A stretch of 42,409 nt of DNA from JBEKTY01 sp049515555 (GTDB lineage: Bacteria; Planctomycetota; Planctomycetia; Pirellulales; Thermoguttaceae), in contig JBEKTY010000057.1 in the NCBI GenBank assembly GCA_049515555.1, positions 1 through 42,409 of the forward strand, in the 5' to 3' direction. Under the pieces are notes generated by a model. The model was given only the letters and a program-made list of their open reading frames with translations, was not told where the DNA came from and did no database searches. The position numbers and the translations under genes were made by a program. Position 1 is the stretch's first letter, and each line of letters opens with the position of its first letter. Positions 1-8,623 of this stretch are shown here, in pieces.

Positions 1-34
1 TTAGTCATTGGTGCTTGGTCATTGGTCATTTTTC
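1..34. repeat. short tandem repeat (TGGTCATT-type)
   Basis: Two to three copies of a TGGTCATT-like unit lie at the very edge of the window, just 3' of the WXG100-like gene. A cleaner four-copy run of the same unit lies at 39498-39526. It is probably part of a dispersed intergenic repeat family. The element may extend beyond the window. Confidence 0.6.
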
Positions 35-72
35 ACCGGATCCCGGACCGACGTAGCGCTGACGCACCAGCA

Positions 73-345
73 CTAGCGCTGTTGCAGGTATTCCTCGATG
101 ATTTCCGCCTTTCGGAGCAGGTACGGGACATGGCGGTCGACCACTTCGACCAGCCGCCCGAGCACCTTTATGTGCTGCTGGAACTCCTCGGCGAACTTCT
201 TTTGCTCCTGGTCGCGCCACGTCCGCTCGAGGGCCACCAACTGGGCCCCCAGCGAAGCGATTCGCTCCTGCACCTCGCCGCCGAATTTCTTGAGGTTCTG
301 CGCGAAGCGTCGGAGTTCCTCGGGATCGACCACCGCTTGCGACAT
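73..345 (-). CDS. WXG100-like small helical protein
   Basis: A 90-aa protein, almost wholly helical, with two predicted amphipathic helices (about residues 8-36 and 47-88) around a turn holding Trp43-Arg-Asp. This is the size and shape of WXG100/EsxA proteins, the small substrates of type VII secretion, although the canonical W-x-G reads W-R-D and I do not see a clear C-terminal Y-x-x-x-D/E signal. It starts 9 nt after the stop of the 1428-aa TPR gene, with a GAGGT ribosome-binding site before ATG 345, so the two are very likely co-transcribed. No EccC-type ATPase is present in the window, so secretion is unproven. A generic coiled-coil protein is the alternative. Confidence 0.6.
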   Translation of the reverse strand: MSQAVVDPEELRRFAQNLKKFGGEVQERIASLGAQLVALERTWRDQEQKKFAEEFQQHIKVLGRLVEVVDRHVPYLLRKAEIIEEYLQQR

Positions 346-354
346 GGGCAGACC

Positions 355-3300
355 TCACAATTCCGTGCGGAGCTTGTCGAAGATCGGGCGCTCCGGCGGA
401 TCGAGCATCAAGCGTTTGAGGCCCTTTCTCACCGCCGCCTGGAGGGCCGCGGAGGCCTCGATCTTTCGACCGGCGAGCAGGTAGGCCCGCGATTGGTGGA
501 AAATCCGGACCGGGGTGGGATCTTCGTTCAGGGCCATCGTGATGTCGGCCAGGGCTTTGTCGGCATCGCCCATGCTGATGTAGATCACCCCCCGGGTATC
601 GAGCATGGGGGCCATGGGGCCGGCCAGCTCGATGGCCTGGTTGATCAGTTGCAGCGAGTCGTCGAGTTTCCTGCCGCGTATCGCCAGGAGCATGCCCAGA
701 TTGTTCAGGGCGATGGCACTGAAGTCCCGCTTTGCGGCGGCCTCGCGATAATACTCTTCAGCTTCCTGGTATTGTTCCTCGTGGGTGCAGGCGTCGGCCA
801 TGGTCATCAGGAGGCAGGCGGGGCGATTGAACTTCTTCAGGGCGGCCGTCAATACCCGTTGCAACTGCCGGATCTGCTCGGGCCCGGCCGAGCCGCCGTG
901 AATAAGGTCCAAGGCGGCCTGCGCCAGGGCTTCGGGCTTGGCGCTGCTCCAGAAGCGTTCGATGAGCTGCAGCGCCTCCTTGACGCGGCCCTGGCGGGCC
1001 AGGAAGCCGGCCAGCACCATTTCGTTCCCCGGTTGCTGCACGTTGTAGGCACGGAACAGTTCATCGGCCTTCTCGGTGAACAGCACCGCCGCCGCTTTCT
1101 GCCCGCGCTCCGCTGCCCCCGAGGCCAGGCGCTCCAGGGCGCCGGCCACCAGCATCACGCGCTCCCAATGGCCTTTGGGCATGGCGTTGGGGCGGTCCGG
1201 GAATCCCATCAGGGTCTCGACGGCCTGGCTGAAGCGGTTGTTGCGGGCCAGCACGTCGGCCCGCAGGCCGACGGTGAGCAATTGGTCGGGCGAGGCCTTT
1301 TCCAGCCGCACGAGCCACAACTCGGCCTCGGCGGATTCGTTGTGCTGGAGCAGTGCCCGCACGTAGGCCGCCATGTGCCGGGGCTTGGGCGGATCGGCGG
1401 CCAGCACCCGCCGCATCTGCTGGCAGTATTTGAGCCACTCGCCCTGGGCGAGGTACAGTTGCGCCAGATCGAAGCGGTCGTCGGGCGTGTTCAATTCGCC
1501 GCTCTTGACCATGTCTTCCAGCATTTGCAGGGCCTCGCGGCTCTTGGCGCGGCGCGGGTCGGCCACGAGCAGTCGGGTCTCGGCCCGCCGGTCTTCGACG
1601 CTGGCGAAGGGCGAGGCCCGGTTCTCCTTGATCAGCCGCATGGCCTCGGTGAGAGCGGGAAAGTCGCCGCGGTCTTTGAGCAGCCCCGCCAGCGCGCGGC
1701 GGGCCCACACCAGGTCCGGCTCGGGAACCTTGCCCGGCGACTGGACCAGACCGCGGACCAAAGGCTCGGCCAGTGCGCTGTTCTCGATCCGCAGGTAGAA
1801 GTCGGCGACTTGCCGGCGAATGAAAACGCTGGCGGGATTGGCCTTCAAGGCGCTCTCGAAGCTCGACTGGGCCTTGCCCAACTCGCCCACCGCCTCGTAA
1901 CCGTGGGCCAGGGCCAGGGGCGCGACGGCGGCGGGCAGTTGCTCCCGGGCCTGCTCGATGGCCTGCCGGGCCGCCTCGCGCTGGTCCGTATCCGCAAGGA
2001 GCTGAACCAAGGCCACCCAACAGTCGGCGGAGCGGGGCTGCAGCTTCAGGCCCCGCCGCAACGATTTCTCCGCCTTGTCCCGCGCTCGGGCAAGGATGTC
2101 GGCCTTGCCTTCGGCCTTGGCCCGCCGGGCCAGAACCCCCATGATCTGGCCGTGCCAGAGATAGTCGCGGTAGTCTTGCGACTCCTCGTTGACCGCCTTC
2201 TCCGAGACCTCCATGGCGTGCTCGAGATCCGCCTGTTGCGCGGCGATTTCCGAATACTCTTTTTTCAGCTCGGGGGTGAAGGGGACCTTCCGCTCGACCA
2301 GGCGGCGGAGCAGCCGGTCGGCATCCTGGTAGCGCTGCCGTTGGCGGAGCATGGCCACGGTCCGCTGGACGATCTCCATGTTCTGCTCGCCCATGCTCAG
2401 CGCCTGGAGGTAGTTCTCCATGGCCTCGTCCAGCTTGCCCTGCCGCTCGTAGATGCCGCCGGCCAGCAGGGGCAGGCGGGACCAGTCGGGACGCATCTTT
2501 CGGGCCCGGGTGACGTACTCCTGCGCCTGCGCGAGCAGTTGCGGATCGTGCTCCTTGGCCAGGATGATCAGGCGAACGGCCTGGCCGTGCAGCCACAGCG
2601 GCCCCCGCCCGGCGATCCTCTCGATCTCCACCAGTACTTTGTCCAGCTCGGCCGCAAGCTGCTCGGGCTCCTGGCGGGAATGCGCGCGAAGCGCCAGGTC
2701 GAACAACTGGTAACGGATTTCCGCGTCGGCCGGCTCCTGCGCGGCCACCCGCTGGCAGAGCCGCAAGGCGGTCTCGTAGTCTTTGGCCTGGGTGCAGAAA
2801 GGCGCGAGTGCCGACCACAATGCGACCCGCTCCTTTTCGGAAAAGCGTGCGTAGTTCTCGGCCAACTGCCGGAGCTCGGGAGCCGCCTCGCTCCCCTTGC
2901 GGCGGAACAGGTACTGGGCCCGCACCAGCCGCAAGGCGACGCAATCGCCGACATTCTTCCCGGCCGCGGCCAGCAGCTTCTCGCACTTCTCCCACTGCTC
3001 CTGTCGTTGGGCCATCAAGATCAGCGCGACCCAGAACTCGACCCGCTCGGGCATGGCGTCGCGCCACTGGGTCAGCAGCCGCTGGGCCTCCTCCCCGCGG
3101 TTTTGGGCTATGAGGACTTCCAAGTTCAGCAAGGCGACTTGGGGGGAGTCGGGGGCGACCTCGGCCGCCCGCTTCAACTCTTGGATCACTTCGTCCCAGT
3201 TCCGCTCCTCGCGATCGCGATCCAGGTTGCGGAGGATCATGGTTCGCGCCAAGGCCAGCAGGACTTGCTCGTTGGGCCGGCCGGCCTTGATCGCCTGGCG

Positions 3301-4641
3301 ATACTCGTCGACGGCCGCGGTCAGGCGGCCGCCCTTGACGAGGATCTCCGCAATGGCCAGGTGGGCGGGGATGAAGAACGGATCGATGGCCAGCGCCTGG
3401 CGGTACGCCGCCAACTGCTGCTCGACGTTCTCCGCTTGCCCGTAACATTGCCCGATCCAGAATTCCACGTGTTGCAGCAGCGTCGGGAAATCGGTCAGGT
3501 CCGGGCGGAGGCTTTCGAAGTCCTGGCGGGCCTGCAGCCACTGCTGGCGGGCCAACTCGATGCGGGCTTCCAGGCAGCGCACGAAGGCCGGGGGATAGGC
3601 GATCCGCCGCAACTCCTCGACGCACTTCTCGGCCTCGGAGGGGTTCCCGGAGTCGATGTGCACGTTGGCCATGTGCCACAGGAGGTCGCCATAGCCGGCG
3701 GTTCCCCGGGTGGCCTGCAAGCCCTGCTCCAAGGTGGCGATGCCATTGGCCCGCTGCCGCATCCGCAACATGACGTCGGCCAGCAAGATGTACATCCGAT
3801 GGTCGGTCTTGGCCACACTGATGCCGCGGCGGGCGAAGTCTGCGGCCTCCTCGTAGCGCTGCCTCTCAAAGGCGCAGCGGCCGCCCAGGTACAGCGCGGC
3901 CGGCTCGTCCGGCGCCAACTCCAACGTCTGCTTGACCGTCTCCATGGCCTTCGCGAAGGACCCTTGGAGGTACATGTAGTGGGCGTAAAGGAGGTGCGCC
4001 TTGGTCGATCTCGAGTTGGCCTGGATCATTCGCTCCATCAGCCCGTCGGCCTCCTTCTTCTGCCGAAGATGCCGCAGCACCAGCGCCAGGCGGGGATAGC
4101 TCTCGACCTGGCCGGGGGCCAACCGGATGGCACGCTCGAAGGCCTTAACGGCCGTCTGATCATGCCCCATCGCCGTCTGGCACTGCCCGAACAAGTCCAG
4201 CAGTTGCGGGTCGTCCGGCGCTTGGCGAAGCAGGACTTGGAGGTGGGCGTTGGCGTCGGGCCAACGGCGGATGGTCATGGCCACTTCGACCAGCTTCCGC
4301 CGCGTTTCCAGCGACTGCTTGTCATCCGCCTGCTGACGCTCATCCCTGGCTCGCAACACCTCCTCCAGCACGGTGAAAGCCTGGCCGGGCTGGTGCGCCT
4401 CGGCCAGCCAGACCCCCAACCGCGCGCGGACCTCGTAATTGTCCGGCACAAGGGCCAAGTAGTTACGGAGGTAGTCGATCGCCTGCCGCAGATCTTGCTG
4501 CTCCTTGGCGCTGTTGGCCGCCGACAGAAAGGCCGACGCATGGCGTCGAACCTGGATGTTGTGCAACAGGTGCACAGCGCCGGCAAGCACGGCAAATCCC
4601 AGGAGCAGAATTCCTGCCAGCCGAATGTTCAACGTTCGCAT
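355..4641 (-). CDS. Giant tetratricopeptide-repeat protein, membrane-anchored
   Basis: A 1428-aa protein with an uncleaved signal-anchor-like segment near residues 9-26 (AGILLLGFAVLAGAVHLL), then almost continuous 34-residue TPR-type helical pairs to the C-terminus. Typical TPR signatures are visible many times (for example A..Y.R.A..L.P....A...L). TPR superhelices are protein-interaction scaffolds; no enzymatic domain is visible. In bacteria, large TPR proteins next to exopolysaccharide genes often help assembly or export (PelB, BcsC and PrsT-type roles), which is inference here. ATG 4641 is preceded by GAGG at good spacing and an extended -10 promoter at about 4704-4712. The WXG100-like gene follows 9 nt downstream. 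The opposite strand carries very long open frames that are shadows of this G+C-rich gene. Confidence 0.88.
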   Translation of the reverse strand: MRTLNIRLAGILLLGFAVLAGAVHLLHNIQVRRHASAFLSAANSAKEQQDLRQAIDYLRNYLALVPDNYEVRARLGVWLAEAHQPGQAFTVLEEVLRARDERQQADDKQSLETRRKLVEVAMTIRRWPDANAHLQVLLRQAPDDPQLLDLFGQCQTAMGHDQTAVKAFERAIRLAPGQVESYPRLALVLRHLRQKKEADGLMERMIQANSRSTKAHLLYAHYMYLQGSFAKAMETVKQTLELAPDEPAALYLGGRCAFERQRYEEAADFARRGISVAKTDHRMYILLADVMLRMRQRANGIATLEQGLQATRGTAGYGDLLWHMANVHIDSGNPSEAEKCVEELRRIAYPPAFVRCLEARIELARQQWLQARQDFESLRPDLTDFPTLLQHVEFWIGQCYGQAENVEQQLAAYRQALAIDPFFIPAHLAIAEILVKGGRLTAAVDEYRQAIKAGRPNEQVLLALARTMILRNLDRDREERNWDEVIQELKRAAEVAPDSPQVALLNLEVLIAQNRGEEAQRLLTQWRDAMPERVEFWVALILMAQRQEQWEKCEKLLAAAGKNVGDCVALRLVRAQYLFRRKGSEAAPELRQLAENYARFSEKERVALWSALAPFCTQAKDYETALRLCQRVAAQEPADAEIRYQLFDLALRAHSRQEPEQLAAELDKVLVEIERIAGRGPLWLHGQAVRLIILAKEHDPQLLAQAQEYVTRARKMRPDWSRLPLLAGGIYERQGKLDEAMENYLQALSMGEQNMEIVQRTVAMLRQRQRYQDADRLLRRLVERKVPFTPELKKEYSEIAAQQADLEHAMEVSEKAVNEESQDYRDYLWHGQIMGVLARRAKAEGKADILARARDKAEKSLRRGLKLQPRSADCWVALVQLLADTDQREAARQAIEQAREQLPAAVAPLALAHGYEAVGELGKAQSSFESALKANPASVFIRRQVADFYLRIENSALAEPLVRGLVQSPGKVPEPDLVWARRALAGLLKDRGDFPALTEAMRLIKENRASPFASVEDRRAETRLLVADPRRAKSREALQMLEDMVKSGELNTPDDRFDLAQLYLAQGEWLKYCQQMRRVLAADPPKPRHMAAYVRALLQHNESAEAELWLVRLEKASPDQLLTVGLRADVLARNNRFSQAVETLMGFPDRPNAMPKGHWERVMLVAGALERLASGAAERGQKAAAVLFTEKADELFRAYNVQQPGNEMVLAGFLARQGRVKEALQLIERFWSSAKPEALAQAALDLIHGGSAGPEQIRQLQRVLTAALKKFNRPACLLMTMADACTHEEQYQEAEEYYREAAAKRDFSAIALNNLGMLLAIRGRKLDDSLQLINQAIELAGPMAPMLDTRGVIYISMGDADKALADITMALNEDPTPVRIFHQSRAYLLAGRKIEASAALQAAVRKGLKRLMLDPPERPIFDKLRTEL

Positions 4642-4703
4642 TGGCGACCCTCGAAGGAATGGAGTCTCCCCCGCCGGAGCGAGTGACGCTCCCTGATGAC
4701 TCT

Positions 4704-4712
4704 ATTATAACA
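4704..4712 (-). promoter_or_regulatory. Extended -10 promoter candidate for the TPR gene
   Basis: On the minus strand the sequence reads TGTTATAAT, a perfect extended -10 (TGnTATAAT), about 60 nt upstream of the TPR start codon. No good -35 is visible at 17-18 nt, which is usual for extended -10 promoters. Confidence 0.45.
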
Positions 4713-4822
4713 CCGGCCCATCCCCCCGCGAAACGCCGCCGAACACGGTGGGCGGCAATGCTTTATGGCACGCGTCACGGCCCCGTTGCCTTCCGCCGGC
4801 GTTTACGGCACGGAAGGTGGCA

Positions 4823-4846
4823 GGCACACTCCGTGTGGCGTGCTAC
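4823..4846 (+). repeat. Dispersed palindromic repeat, GGCACAC/GTGTGGC type, copy 1
   Basis: A 24-nt segment with a GGCACACtCCGTGTGGC hairpin core lies between the TPR and DUF218 genes. It recurs inverted at 22978-23001 with two mismatches. The rest of the 4642-4860 gap holds the promoter and no ORF I would support. Confidence 0.55.
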
Positions 4847-4860
4847 GTCGACGCGGCCCG

Positions 4861-5673
4861 TCAAGCGTTACCTCCCTGCCCATCCACGGCCCTTCGCGAT
4901 CGTCCGGCCCTCCACCGGAAGCAGATCACCAGGGCCGCCAGAAGACACAGAATTGCCAGTATTTCGTAGCCCAGGTATCCGTAGCGGAGGGCATAGAAGG
5001 CGAGCTTCAGGTACTCGCTGACGACGAACGCCAGGCCCGGCTCGCTCCGCCACCAGGTTTCCGGCTGAAACTCATCGGTGGGGGCGGCGACCATTGCCAG
5101 CCGGTCGGCCCGGCGGCCCACGACGCGGGTCAGGATCCATCGCGCCCGCCGGGTGTGGGGGCCATCGGTCACCACCAGCACGCGGGTATCGGGCGCGGCG
5201 GCCAGGAATTCGGCCAGCGCCGCGGCTTCGTCGAAGGTCGTCCGGGCGTCGCGGGGGAGCAGGACAATGTCTCGCTCCGGGATACCGCACCGCAGCAACA
5301 CCCGGCGGTCGATCTCGTGCCACGGCAGCCCATTGCCGGCCGCCACCTCGGCCGACACCGCCACGGTGGCGATCAGAACGCGGCGGGCCCAGCCCCCCTG
5401 GACCAGGGCCGCGGCGGCGAAAGGCCGGGTATTGACCCCGCCGTTGAGCAGCAGGACCACGTCGGCTACGCGCGGCGGACCGCCCACGTCCAGCCAGGTG
5501 GCCATCGCCGGCCCCCACCGCCCGCGGGCCAGGTAAACCGCCAGCAGAATGCCGCCGGCCACCGCCAAGCCGATCCACCATCGCCGGGCCGAAGGGGACA
5601 GTCCCATTTTCGGCCTGTCCGGGGGGACAGGCGGACGAAAATTGGGACAGTCCCCGTGAACGGTTACGCTCAT
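4861..5673 (-). CDS. DUF218/YdcF-like membrane protein
   Basis: 270 aa from ATG 5673, which overlaps the stop of the preceding gene by 4 nt (ATGA), indicating translational coupling. A membrane helix (about residues 33-50) is followed by a YdcF-like fold: VVLLLNGG, then LVQGGWARRVLIATV, an acidic Glu-x-Asp-Ile segment before RDARTTFDEA, and VLVVTDGPHTRRA, with two C-terminal hydrophobic helices. DUF218 proteins include the envelope factors SanA and ElyC; their biochemistry is poorly defined. The C-terminal WWRSEPGLAFVVSEYLKL motif is shared with the neighbouring gene 5670-6410, so the two are likely diverged tandem duplicates. Codons about 7-27 are made by an inserted palindromic repeat (5594-5655). 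An in-frame ATG inside it (5607) is an alternative start that would remove 22 residues. Confidence 0.78.
   Translation of the reverse strand: MSVTVHGDCPNFRPPVPPDRPKMGLSPSARRWWIGLAVAGGILLAVYLARGRWGPAMATWLDVGGPPRVADVVLLLNGGVNTRPFAAAALVQGGWARRVLIATVAVSAEVAAGNGLPWHEIDRRVLLRCGIPERDIVLLPRDARTTFDEAAALAEFLAAAPDTRVLVVTDGPHTRRARWILTRVVGRRADRLAMVAAPTDEFQPETWWRSEPGLAFVVSEYLKLAFYALRYGYLGYEILAILCLLAALVICFRWRAGRSRRAVDGQGGNA
5594..5655. repeat. Nested palindromic repeat inside a coding region (GGGGACAGTCCC type)
   Basis: The outer arms GGGGACAGTCCCATTTTCG (5594-5612) and the inverse-complementary 5636-5655 enclose an inner hairpin GCCTGTCC/GGACAGGC (5613-5620 and 5625-5632). It is a REP-like element that sits in the 5' coding sequence of the DUF218 gene and supplies about 20 codons. 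Confidence 0.8.
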
Positions 5674-6410
5674 CGCGGCGCCTCGCCGAACGTCCTGCCG
5701 AGCAGGGCTTGATACTCGGCGACGGTCCACGGCTGGGGTACCACGCGGTCCGCGCCTTCCCACCACGCGCAGGCCAAGCCCAGCCAGGCATAGGCGAACT
5801 CCTTCATCCCGTCGCGCGAGCGCCACCAACAGGTCTCATCGTAAGCGGCTGAGGGCAATCCCAGCACCGTGACGCGGGTGGCCGCCTCTGCTCCGAGCAC
5901 CGCGTCCAGCACGTGGCGGGTCAGGCCGCCGCGGAATCGGCTGCACACGAGGGCCAACTCCGCCCGCGGGTGATCCGCAAGGAAGGTCTTCAGCAACCCC
6001 GCCCGCTCCCAATCGTCCCGCCCCGCACCGGGGATGGGCTGGATTACGCGGTCGGGCACGCCGAGCCGGGCCAGCGCCCGCCGGCTGTTCTCCTCGAACG
6101 AGGCCACGGCGCCGATCTGGACGATACGGCTGCGACACGGCGCCAAGAGCAGGATGCGATGGGACGACGCCTCACGGCACCAGTCGGCGGCGCGGTCGAG
6201 GCATTTTTCCCCGCTCGCCCCCCGCTCGTCCCCCTGGAGACACAGGAACTCGCCGCGCGGCGATTGATCGCAGATCAAGGGCCGTGCCGCGGCCCGCAAC
6301 AGCGGCCGGTACCCCATGGCCAGCAAGACCGCCGCCGCCAACAGCAGGAGCAGGATGCCTGCCCTGCGGCGCCAGCCCGCGCGGCCCGCTTGTTTAGCGT
6401 GATGATTCAC
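5670..6410 (-). CDS. DUF218/YdcF-like membrane protein (tandem paralogue)
   Basis: 246 aa from GTG 6410; an upstream in-frame ATG at 6461 would overlap the preceding gene by 68 nt and is less likely. Basic residues precede a strong membrane helix (ILLLLLAAAVLLAMGY), then a soluble domain with ILLLAPCRSRIVQIGAV, SFEENSRRALARLGVP, ALVCSRFRGGLTRHVLDAVLG and YDETCWWRSRDGMKEFAYAWLGL. The layout matches DUF218/YdcF proteins and its WWRS...G block matches the next gene. Likely an envelope protein, function unknown. Its stop overlaps the start of the next gene (ATGA), and its start overlaps the end of the FAD-dependent gene by 17 nt, so the run is one transcript. Confidence 0.68.
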   Translation of the reverse strand: MNHHAKQAGRAGWRRRAGILLLLLAAAVLLAMGYRPLLRAAARPLICDQSPRGEFLCLQGDERGASGEKCLDRAADWCREASSHRILLLAPCRSRIVQIGAVASFEENSRRALARLGVPDRVIQPIPGAGRDDWERAGLLKTFLADHPRAELALVCSRFRGGLTRHVLDAVLGAEAATRVTVLGLPSAAYDETCWWRSRDGMKEFAYAWLGLACAWWEGADRVVPQPWTVAEYQALLGRTFGEAPR

Positions 6411-7977
6411 TCTTCGCTTCGTGGTAATCCTGCTCGGCGTTGACGGACCAGATATTGGCATGGTCCGTTCTCCCCGAAACGAGGTTGTCGACGGCGACCA
6501 TGGCGGTCAACATCGAGTGGTCCTGGTTATTGTAGCGGTGCATGCCGTTGCGTCCCAGGAGGAAGAGGTTCGGAAACCGATCCAGGTACTGCCGCAGCTC
6601 GTCGAAGCGCTCGTAGCTGCCGAAATAGGCCGGATAGGTCTTCGCCATGCGGATCACGGTGGCGTCCAGCACGGCCGAGCGCTCGATGAAGCCGATCTGC
6701 TCCAGCTCGGCGGCGGCCAGGGCCACGAGCGCGGCGTCGGTCATCTGCCACAGGTCGTCGCTTTCGGAGCAGAAGTATTCCAGCCCCAGCCACACCGTCG
6801 ACGGGTCGGCGACCATGTAGGGGCTCCAGTTGTTGAATATCTGGAGCCGCCCCAGGCGGACGTCGGGTTCCTGGATGTAGATCCAGTTGTCGCGCAGCGG
6901 GTTGCCGGGCGGCGGGCCGTCGTCGCCGATCTTCAGACCGCTAAGCAGCAGGCCGACGGTCAGGAAATCGCGGTACACCAGACCGTCGCTCACCTGGCGG
7001 ACATTGCTCGGCACGTCGGTCTGAAGGCCGGCCACGAGGTCCCGGACGGGCATGGTGGAGAAGAAATAATCGCCGCGATAGGTGCTGGCGCGGCCGGTAT
7101 CGGCATCGACGGCCTGGAGGGAAGCGATCCGCCGGCCCTCGACCTGGAGCGTCGTCACCCGCTGCCGCCGGAGGATGCGGCCGCCGCGGGCTTGCACCTC
7201 GTCGGCCACCTGCTCCCACATCTGGCCCGGGCCGTACTTGGGATACAGAAATTGCTCGATGAGCGAGGTCTGCGTGCCCTTTTGGGCCACGTCGGCCCGG
7301 CGGCCGACGAGACTGCGCGCGAAATGGGCCGCCGCCGCCAGCACCGAAAGCCCTTTGACCCGCTGGGCGCCCCACTCGGCGCTGATCGCCGAGCACGGCT
7401 GCCCCCACACCTTCTCGGTGTAGGACTGGAAGAACGTGCGATACAGCTCGCGCCCGAAACGATTGATGAAGAACTGTTCCAGGTTCCGGGGCGGTCGATA
7501 GGGAAAGGCCGCCGCCCGCAGGTAGCTCAGCCCGATCCGCGCCATGCGGAACAGTCCCAGCTTGCGGATCGTGTCGCCGCTGAGGCGGACCGGATAATCG
7601 AAGAACTGGCGGAGAAAATAGATGCGGCTCTTGCGGCGCCGCAAGAGCATGACGCGGTCGGTGCTGGCGGGGTCGGGCCCCTCGGCGGCGGCCGTCAGCC
7701 CGCGCGAGCGGCCCTGGTAGCTGATCTCAGCGGGCCCTTCCGCCCCGCGCTCGATGGGCATCTGCTCCAGCCACCATTGCATCACGCGGTCGGACTTGGA
7801 GAAGAAGCGATGCCCGCCCAGATCGATGCGGTTGCCTTTGTAGTTCACCGTCCGCGAGATGCCGCCCAGGAAATCGGCCATCTCCAAGACGACCGGCACG
7901 ACCTCGGTGCGGTGGAGCAGCTCGTAGGCGGCGGTCAGGCCGGCCGGCCCGGCGCCGATGATTACGGCCGTCTGCAT
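6394..7977 (-). CDS. FAD/NAD(P)-dependent oxidoreductase (UGM/protoporphyrinogen-oxidase-like)
   Basis: 527 aa. The N-terminus carries the Rossmann dinucleotide motif GAGPAGLTAAYEL followed by the acidic residue at the end of strand 2 (VVLEMADFLGG), then GGHRFFSKSDRVMQWW, which is characteristic of a bacterial family in polysaccharide clusters related to UDP-galactopyranose mutase and amine oxidases. The C-terminal part has a flavin-binding GRNGMHRYNNQDHSM stretch. The substrate cannot be read from sequence; a nucleotide-sugar or lipid-linked sugar is plausible from the context. It starts 18 nt after the GmhA-like gene, in the same operon. The alternative is a carotenoid or porphyrin oxidase, less likely here. 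Confidence 0.82.
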   Translation of the reverse strand: MQTAVIIGAGPAGLTAAYELLHRTEVVPVVLEMADFLGGISRTVNYKGNRIDLGGHRFFSKSDRVMQWWLEQMPIERGAEGPAEISYQGRSRGLTAAAEGPDPASTDRVMLLRRRKSRIYFLRQFFDYPVRLSGDTIRKLGLFRMARIGLSYLRAAAFPYRPPRNLEQFFINRFGRELYRTFFQSYTEKVWGQPCSAISAEWGAQRVKGLSVLAAAAHFARSLVGRRADVAQKGTQTSLIEQFLYPKYGPGQMWEQVADEVQARGGRILRRQRVTTLQVEGRRIASLQAVDADTGRASTYRGDYFFSTMPVRDLVAGLQTDVPSNVRQVSDGLVYRDFLTVGLLLSGLKIGDDGPPPGNPLRDNWIYIQEPDVRLGRLQIFNNWSPYMVADPSTVWLGLEYFCSESDDLWQMTDAALVALAAAELEQIGFIERSAVLDATVIRMAKTYPAYFGSYERFDELRQYLDRFPNLFLLGRNGMHRYNNQDHSMLTAMVAVDNLVSGRTDHANIWSVNAEQDYHEAKSESSR

Positions 7978-7995
7978 GCCTCGCCTCCTGGCCGG

Positions 7996-8604
7996 CTATG
8001 GGGCATAACGTCCGCAACCGTTGATCCGGGCGTGCAGGTCGTCGACGATCCAGTGGAAGAGGCAGGCGTGGACGCTCTCCACCATGCCCATGTCGTCCAG
8101 CGGCACGTGGATGCCGGCCTGCGCCATGGGCTTCAGCTTGCCGCCGCTAAAGCCGGTAAGGCCGAAGGTCTTCAGCCCGTGACGGTTGGCCCAATCGATG
8201 GCCGCCAGCACGTTGGGACTGTTGCCCGAGCCGCTGATGCCGATGGCCAGGTCGCCGGGCTGGCCGAGGTTCATCAACTGCTGCACGAAAAGCTGCTCGT
8301 AACCGCAGTCGTTGGCGACCGCCGTGAGCCAGCCGACGTTGTCCGTGAGGCTCAGCACCCGCAGCCGGCGGCGGGATTCGTCGCCCAGGTCTTCCTGGCG
8401 GAGGATGCCCTTGGCCAGGTCCTCGCACAGGTGCGTGGCCGAGCAGGCCGAGCCCCCGTTGCCGAATATGAACACGCCGCGGCCTTGCTCCCAGGCGTCG
8501 TACAACAGGTCGGCCAGGCGGCGAACCGTCGCCGGCTCGACCCGCCGCAACTCGCCGTGCAGCCGATCGAGATAGGAACCGACGTCCAACGAGCCACCGA
8601 GCAT
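7996..8604 (-). CDS. gmhA: Sedoheptulose-7-phosphate isomerase-like SIS-domain protein
   Basis: A 202-aa SIS-domain protein. It has the sugar-phosphate-binding loop FGNGGSA (47-53), Glu61 in HLCEDLAKG, the second SIS loop GISGSGNSP (122-130) and His179 in ESVHACLFHWIVDDL. Glu61 and His179 correspond to the catalytic Glu and His of E. coli GmhA, and the length is close to GmhA (192 aa). GmhA converts sedoheptulose-7-phosphate to D-glycero-manno-heptose-7-phosphate. No HldE or GmhB partner is in the window, so it may serve heptose incorporation encoded elsewhere or act on another phosphosugar. An AGGAGG ribosome-binding site precedes ATG 8604. It is the first gene of the minus-strand operon ending at 4861. 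Confidence 0.85.
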   Translation of the reverse strand: MLGGSLDVGSYLDRLHGELRRVEPATVRRLADLLYDAWEQGRGVFIFGNGGSACSATHLCEDLAKGILRQEDLGDESRRRLRVLSLTDNVGWLTAVANDCGYEQLFVQQLMNLGQPGDLAIGISGSGNSPNVLAAIDWANRHGLKTFGLTGFSGGKLKPMAQAGIHVPLDDMGMVESVHACLFHWIVDDLHARINGCGRYAP

Positions 8605-8623
8605 GAAACCTCCTGACGCGGCA

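Noticed and set aside
22..4686. 1554-codon open frame antisense to the TPR gene
   Set aside because: Its translation has no domain pattern and is rich in Leu, Gly, Arg and Gln, as expected for the antisense of a G+C-rich Leu/Ala/Glu-rich gene. The TPR frame carries clear repeats.
6421..8616. 731-codon plus-strand frame across the FAD enzyme and gmhA
   Set aside because: It runs antisense to two genes with intact catalytic motifs and through their junction, with no domain of its own.
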